Source: Haliscomenobacter sp040403615 (GTDB lineage Bacteria; Bacteroidota; Bacteroidia; Chitinophagales; Saprospiraceae). Taken from it: a stretch of DNA of 64,000 bases. Numbering within the stretch: position 1 is the first letter of the stretch; every line of letters starts with the position of its first letter. Of the stretch, positions 60,281 to 64,000 are shown piece after piece. Under the pieces are notes generated by a model. The model did no database searches. It was not told the origin of the DNA and was given only the letters and a program-made list of their open reading frames with translations. The stretch spans positions 62,001-126,000 of the forward strand of contig NZ_JBBAKG010000003.1 of NCBI RefSeq assembly GCF_040403615.1. Reading direction: 5' to 3'. The position numbers and the translations under genes are program-made.

Positions 60281-62809
60281 ATGACATTTTTTTACAATCT
60301 CAACGACAAACTAAACGCAATTCGCGAGAAGCCAGAAACCACACACGGTCAGTTAAATGAACGTGACATGGGTAAGCACAACAACAAGACCACTGGGTTT
60401 GATGCCTTGGCAAAGAAAGCCGGCAAAGAGTATGGTTCAAAGGCCGCTGGTGAGCGTGTGGCAGGTGCTCAGTTCCAGAAAATGAAAAAATCTGGTAAAC
60501 TAGAAGAAGAAGGCATGAGCCGTGCAGCCAAGGGCTATGAAAAATATGGCAAAGAGGGCATGGAAGCCTTGGCCAAGGCCGGACGTGACGGCAAAGCACT
60601 TGACCCAGTTCGTGCCAAGTATGACAAGTATGACGACAAGCCTGTGGACGAGGGCATGGGTGATGTGGCCAAGCGAGTTGGCAGTGCAGTTAAGAAAGCA
60701 GGCGGCGCTGTATTAAACAAATTAGGTCATGGTTCAGATAAAGACATGCGCAAAGACTTGCAACGCAAGATGGGCATGACTCCAACTGGTGACAAGCCCG
60801 ACGGTGCATTAAAATATGCGGCCAAAACATTTGTCAAGCATGCCAAAGATCCATTGGGACTCAAAAACGAAGCAGGCCTGCCCATGACCACAGTCAACGG
60901 CAAAAAAGTTCCAAAATTTGCGGCTGATGGTCGCGGTGCCAATGACCTTGCCAAGAAAAAAACATTTGCTGACAAGATTGCCGGCGCCAAACAAGAAGTT
61001 GAAGAGATGTTGGGTGACGTGGCCGCAGAAGCCATCAAAAGCGCACTTAGTCCCAAGCAAAAGAAAATTGACATGAACAAGAATGGCAAACTAGATGCCA
61101 ACGACTTTGCCATGTTGCGCAAAGGTGGCAACAAGCAAGTGGCCGACGAAGGTTTTGATGACATGGAAAAAGATGTCAAGAGTCGTATGAGTGCTCGCCG
61201 TGTTGGTGATGTCACACACGGTGACAAGCATGACACACAAGAAATTCCAGGTGGTCGAAGAGTAACACGCCGTGTTGACCCCAACACAGGTTATTCAGTA
61301 GGTGCCGACAGTGACGCATCGGCTGATGGTGAAAAGCGCGGACGTGGTCGTCCAAAAGGCGCTGACAAAGGTCCAGAGCGTGTGACCGGCCGGGCTACCA
61401 AACACAAAGGCGGCCGCAAAACCAACGAAAATGATCTTGACATTACAGATCGTGGCGAGTACGACCAAGAAGGTGACATGGCTAAAGACAGCATCAAGAC
61501 TGTGGTACGTCATGCACAAGCCTTGGAAAAGATCCTGGGCGACAATGACAACCTACCAGAATGGGTACAATCCAAGTTGGCCAAGATTGAAGGCATGATG
61601 ACTGCGGTGGATGACTACATGCAGAATCAAGAGGACGAAGAAATGGCCATGGGCGAAGAAAAAACTTCCACTCGTGACAACCGTGCTGAACGTGCAGGTC
61701 GCAAGGTGGCCAAGGACATTGAGTATGATGAGAAAAAGAAAGATGGCATTCACGGCAAGAAACGTGGCTCGGAAGATGACCGGGCAGAAAAAGCCGGCAA
61801 AAAAGTAGCCAAAGACATTGAGCACGACGAAAAGAAAAAGAAAGTCAAAGAGCAAGGCGGAACTGACACTCCCACAGCATCAAGTGGCTTCGGTTTTGGA
61901 CAAGGCATTTATGACTCCATGAATCGTGAACTAGAAAGCATGATTTCTGAGGCTGTTGATGAAGAAAACAAAAAGCCATGTCCACCAATGTCACATGTTA
62001 AAAAGATGTGTAAAGATGGTAAGAGTTCAGCAGAAATTTGCAAGATGCATCCTGATTGCGACCAAGCAGAACTAAAGAAAATGGTAGCTGATTGCAAAAA
62101 GAAATTATCGGAAAGCATGAACATCAGCATGAGCATGAACACAGATGCTAATGGCGGCCCAAGTCAGAGTGTGACTGTTACTGCCACTGACGATGACGCA
62201 ATGAAACTAGGCGTGTTATTGAAAAATGCCGGCCTAGGCGGCGATCATGCCATGGGCGGCCAAGTCCCTGGTGCTGAAATAGAAGTACACGGTGCAGAAG
62301 GCATTGCTGATCAAATCCGTCAAGCCGTTGATGGCGATCATGGTCACGACGACGAAGTGTGCGATGCATGTGGTCAGCAAGAATGCGGCTGCGAAACAGT
62401 TGATGAAGCCTACGGCGATGACGTTGTGAGCCAAAACTCACCTGACTATCCTACCAACACCGAAACTGCACAAGATAATTTTGAATATTCGGGTGGATTA
62501 AACGGTCCTAAATCAACTGGTCAATCAACTGTGCCAGTATTGGCCAGTCAAGAAGACCGCCAACACACATACGAAGATGATCAAGAACTTCGTAGAATGA
62601 TGGAAATGGCCGGCGTCAAGAAAAAAGAAGTTGACGAAGAAAAAACTGAAGAAGGCAACTTGTTTACAAAAGGCCTTGCGGATGATGACATCAAAGTTGG
62701 AGAAAAAATTCCAGGTACAAATGCTGTCAAGAAAAAAGATATTGACGAAGGTATCCTTGCTTCTACTGCCAGTCTATGGAAACAATACAAAGGACAATAC
62801 GGAGTATAA
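60281..62809 (+). CDS. Large charged protein with AT-hook, EF-hand and Cys clusters
   Basis: I do not know this 842-residue protein. It is very rich in Lys, Asp, Glu and Gly. Seen motifs are: an EF-hand/dockerin-like loop DMNKNGKLDANDF at about 266-278; an AT-hook KRGRGRPKG at about 352-360; a helical 'LPEWVQSKLAKIEGMM' unit known from other T4-like virion proteins; a Cys-rich region at about 563-612 (CPPM, MCKDG, ICKMHPDC); and CDACGQQECGC at about 693-703. A Met/Ser repeat (SMNISMSMN) and paired 'DRAE(R/K)AGRKVAKDIE' units also occur. It may be a DNA-condensing internal head protein. LNE near residue 27 could be a gp21 site. Confidence 0.5.
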   Translation: MTFFYNLNDKLNAIREKPETTHGQLNERDMGKHNNKTTGFDALAKKAGKEYGSKAAGERVAGAQFQKMKKSGKLEEEGMSRAAKGYEKYGKEGMEALAKAGRDGKALDPVRAKYDKYDDKPVDEGMGDVAKRVGSAVKKAGGAVLNKLGHGSDKDMRKDLQRKMGMTPTGDKPDGALKYAAKTFVKHAKDPLGLKNEAGLPMTTVNGKKVPKFAADGRGANDLAKKKTFADKIAGAKQEVEEMLGDVAAEAIKSALSPKQKKIDMNKNGKLDANDFAMLRKGGNKQVADEGFDDMEKDVKSRMSARRVGDVTHGDKHDTQEIPGGRRVTRRVDPNTGYSVGADSDASADGEKRGRGRPKGADKGPERVTGRATKHKGGRKTNENDLDITDRGEYDQEGDMAKDSIKTVVRHAQALEKILGDNDNLPEWVQSKLAKIEGMMTAVDDYMQNQEDEEMAMGEEKTSTRDNRAERAGRKVAKDIEYDEKKKDGIHGKKRGSEDDRAEKAGKKVAKDIEHDEKKKKVKEQGGTDTPTASSGFGFGQGIYDSMNRELESMISEAVDEENKKPCPPMSHVKKMCKDGKSSAEICKMHPDCDQAELKKMVADCKKKLSESMNISMSMNTDANGGPSQSVTVTATDDDAMKLGVLLKNAGLGGDHAMGGQVPGAEIEVHGAEGIADQIRQAVDGDHGHDDEVCDACGQQECGCETVDEAYGDDVVSQNSPDYPTNTETAQDNFEYSGGLNGPKSTGQSTVPVLASQEDRQHTYEDDQELRRMMEMAGVKKKEVDEEKTEEGNLFTKGLADDDIKVGEKIPGTNAVKKKDIDEGILASTASLWKQYKGQYGV

Positions 62810-62810
62810 T

Positions 62811-62981
62811 ATGACAACACAACCTTTTACCACAGCATTGACAACACCCCCTGTTATCAACCCACACAGTCCAGCCACTGGTGGTTACAAACAACAACCT
62901 GTGTACATTCCCGGTGTGTTGGATCAGTCACGCAACTTGTTTCAACCAGTTGTGAGTGAACCACCCAAGGACGCAAAATAA
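62811..62981 (+). CDS. Short Pro/Thr-rich protein, unknown
   Basis: This 56-residue protein (MTTQPFTTALTTPPVINPHS...) starts 1 nt after the stop of the large charged protein, with CGGAGT as a ribosome binding site. It is Pro, Thr and Gln rich with no membrane segment. Its stop overlaps the next ATG (TAATG). It is probably a minor virion or peptide-like linker protein. Confidence 0.5.
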   Translation: MTTQPFTTALTTPPVINPHSPATGGYKQQPVYIPGVLDQSRNLFQPVVSEPPKDAK

Positions 62982-63310
62982 TGCCCGCTGTTCAAGTTGT
63001 TAATGCTGTATCTAATGTGGCCTGGACTACGGACAAAGTAGAAATTGCTACCACATTGTCTAATGTTACATTCCAGGTAAGTCAGACACAAACTCAATAT
63101 ATACAGGCCAATGGTGTTCCTGTGAACACCGCCATGCCCACAGGCAACTTGTATGCCAATGCCATTGTGGTACCAGGTAATACTGTGCAACAGTATTATA
63201 TTGGAGCCGGCAACTACCTTAACATTGTTACAGGTAATGCGTTCACAGCCACAGCACTAGGTACTGCCACATCCGGCACAAGTGGTGTGTACGGCTCAAC
63301 TTCGAGTTGA
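62981..63310 (+). CDS. Small beta-rich protein, probable virion component
   Basis: This 109-residue protein is Thr/Asn/Val/Ala-rich, begins 'PAVQVVNAVSNVAWTTDKVE' and ends in a Gly/Ser/Thr tail. The pattern of alternating hydrophobic residues suggests a single beta-sandwich such as a decoration or fibre subunit. It is coupled to the genes on both sides by overlaps. No family recognised. Confidence 0.5.
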   Translation: MPAVQVVNAVSNVAWTTDKVEIATTLSNVTFQVSQTQTQYIQANGVPVNTAMPTGNLYANAIVVPGNTVQQYYIGAGNYLNIVTGNAFTATALGTATSGTSGVYGSTSS

Positions 63311-63312
63311 TC

Positions 63313-63684
63313 GTGCGAGCACAAGAGTTTGTTACTGAAATGCGTCAGGGAAAATTAAGCACCCGTAATCAAAGTGCCACGGTGGGCTTGAATGTGTTTA
63401 GCGACAGTGAAAAAGCCAACAGTGACTATACTCTTAACCGTGTGATGATGGCAGCGGCCATGGCTGACGGATCCGGCAAACCTATTGACATGGATGGCAA
63501 AAGCTGGGTAGGAAAAAAACGCACAGCAAGCCCGTACACAGAAATTGAGCAGAAAATGCTCATACAAGCATTCAAGGCAGCTGGGGCAGATTATGAAGAT
63601 CTAAACAAAGGCGATTTCGACAGCGAAGAACATCCTGCGGTAAACACCACCAGTCCCATTGAAGCATTTAAAGGCTACAGATGA
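63313..63684 (+). CDS. Possible internal head protein 2
   Basis: This 123-residue protein is read from GTG at 63313 (MRAQEFVTEMRQGKL) because the next gene begins with the same pattern (MRAREFITEE); a TTG at 63307 is the alternative. The start resembles the T4 internal-protein targeting peptide, with VTE as a near-consensus gp21 site. The body is charged, with 'LNRVMMAAAMADGSGKPIDMDGKSW' and 'YTEIEQKMLIQAFKAAGADYED'. The fragment TRNQSATVGLNVFSD is of unknown meaning. Function is unknown. Confidence 0.5.
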   Translation: MRAQEFVTEMRQGKLSTRNQSATVGLNVFSDSEKANSDYTLNRVMMAAAMADGSGKPIDMDGKSWVGKKRTASPYTEIEQKMLIQAFKAAGADYEDLNKGDFDSEEHPAVNTTSPIEAFKGYR

Positions 63685-64000
63685 GAGCCCGAGAATTCAT
63701 CACTGAAGAAAAAACTTTGCCTCCCGAGCAAGCAGATCCCATGAATCATGTGTTTACTTTGCCCGGTGTAAAGTCCAGCGATCCTTACCAAATATATCGT
63801 TTAGGTGTTGCCATAGCCCGTGCCCGAAGCGATGCTGGCACACAAGATCCCATACCCAACATGCCCGAGTGGTCGGCTGCCGCGGCATTCGGCGAAGATG
63901 CTGTGATTGCTGGATTCAACGCTGGTGTCGAACCAGCCATTGACCATGCATTAAAAATGGCCGGTTTGCCTGTTAAAAAAGTACAGATAAGCACTCCCAA
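63681..64000 (+). CDS. Possible internal head protein 3, cut by window end
   Basis: The gene begins at an ATGA overlap with the previous stop and runs off the window after 106 codons. The N-terminus MRAREFITEEKTLPPEQ closely resembles T4 capsid-targeting peptides, with ITE matching the (I/L)xE gp21 cleavage rule at residues 7-9. It continues 'FTLPGVKSSDPYQIYRLGVAIARARSD' and 'AFGEDAVIAGFNAG'. No enzyme domain is evident in the visible part. Confidence 0.55.
   Translation, partial: MRAREFITEEKTLPPEQADPMNHVFTLPGVKSSDPYQIYRLGVAIARARSDAGTQDPIPNMPEWSAAAAFGEDAVIAGFNAGVEPAIDHALKMAGLPVKKVQISTP

Noticed and set aside
62631..62810. Longer version of the 56-residue protein starting at 62631
   Set aside because: The extension overlaps the 3' end of the 842-residue gene out of frame; GGAG precedes the ATG at 62811.

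Overview
The window is part of a T4-like contractile-tailed phage genome (Caudoviricetes, myovirus morphology). The evidence is a near-complete T4 structural core recognisable by sequence: late sigma factor gp55, recombination nuclease gp47/gp46, hub protein gp26, tape measure, portal gp20, gp67-like core protein, protease gp21, scaffold gp22, capsid gp23, neck gp13/gp14, gp15, sheath gp18, tube gp19, gp54- and gp48-like proteins, gp4 and small terminase gp16. Many genes are preceded by TAAATA boxes like T4 late promoters. No photosynthesis genes, tRNAs, integrase or CRISPR were seen. The style resembles uncultured freshwater/marine relatives of cyano- and pelagi-myoviruses; the host cannot be named from this sequence.

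Layout. 0-1.7 kb (-): gp48-like baseplate/tube protein. 1.8-10.5 kb (+): gp55 from a sigma70-type promoter, then gp47 and gp46 separated by an AT-rich cassette (cobalamin-type radical SAM enzyme, unknown protein, SGNH hydrolase), then two radical SAM/SPASM enzymes and a GIY-YIG protein. 10.46-10.88 kb: non-coding, hairpin-rich. 10.9-13.2 kb (-): gp26, a small gp51-like frame that looks reached by -1 frameshifting, and three accessory genes. 13.2-21.8 kb (+): tape measure with a peptidase domain and the head block 20-67-21-22-23, closed by a terminator. 21.9-25.5 kb: fatty acid desaturase, TPR glycosyltransferase (-), a structural protein and an unknown protein. 25.6-43.6 kb (+): very large repetitive fibre-like genes with shared modules. 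43.6-48.1 kb (-): HNH nuclease, gp14, GIY-YIG nuclease, gp15, Nudix. 48.2-64 kb (+): an early-type gene, gp13, exonuclease, 2OG oxygenase, dNMP kinase, gp18, gp19, gp54-like, gp4, a frameshifted HNH gene, gp16, and a run of proteins with possible capsid-targeting N-termini.

How it works together. Sigma70-like promoters before gp55, the 48.2 kb gene and the exonuclease suggest early host-polymerase transcription. gp55 would then direct late transcription from the TAAATA boxes. These boxes fall into two classes: about 11-85 nt from the start codon, mostly with a Shine-Dalgarno sequence, or only 4-7 nt from the ATG, which would give nearly leaderless mRNA. The head, neck, tail and fibre proteins build the virion. 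The radical SAM, SGNH, desaturase, glycosyltransferase, oxygenase and Nudix genes are accessory and may alter host or virion molecules.
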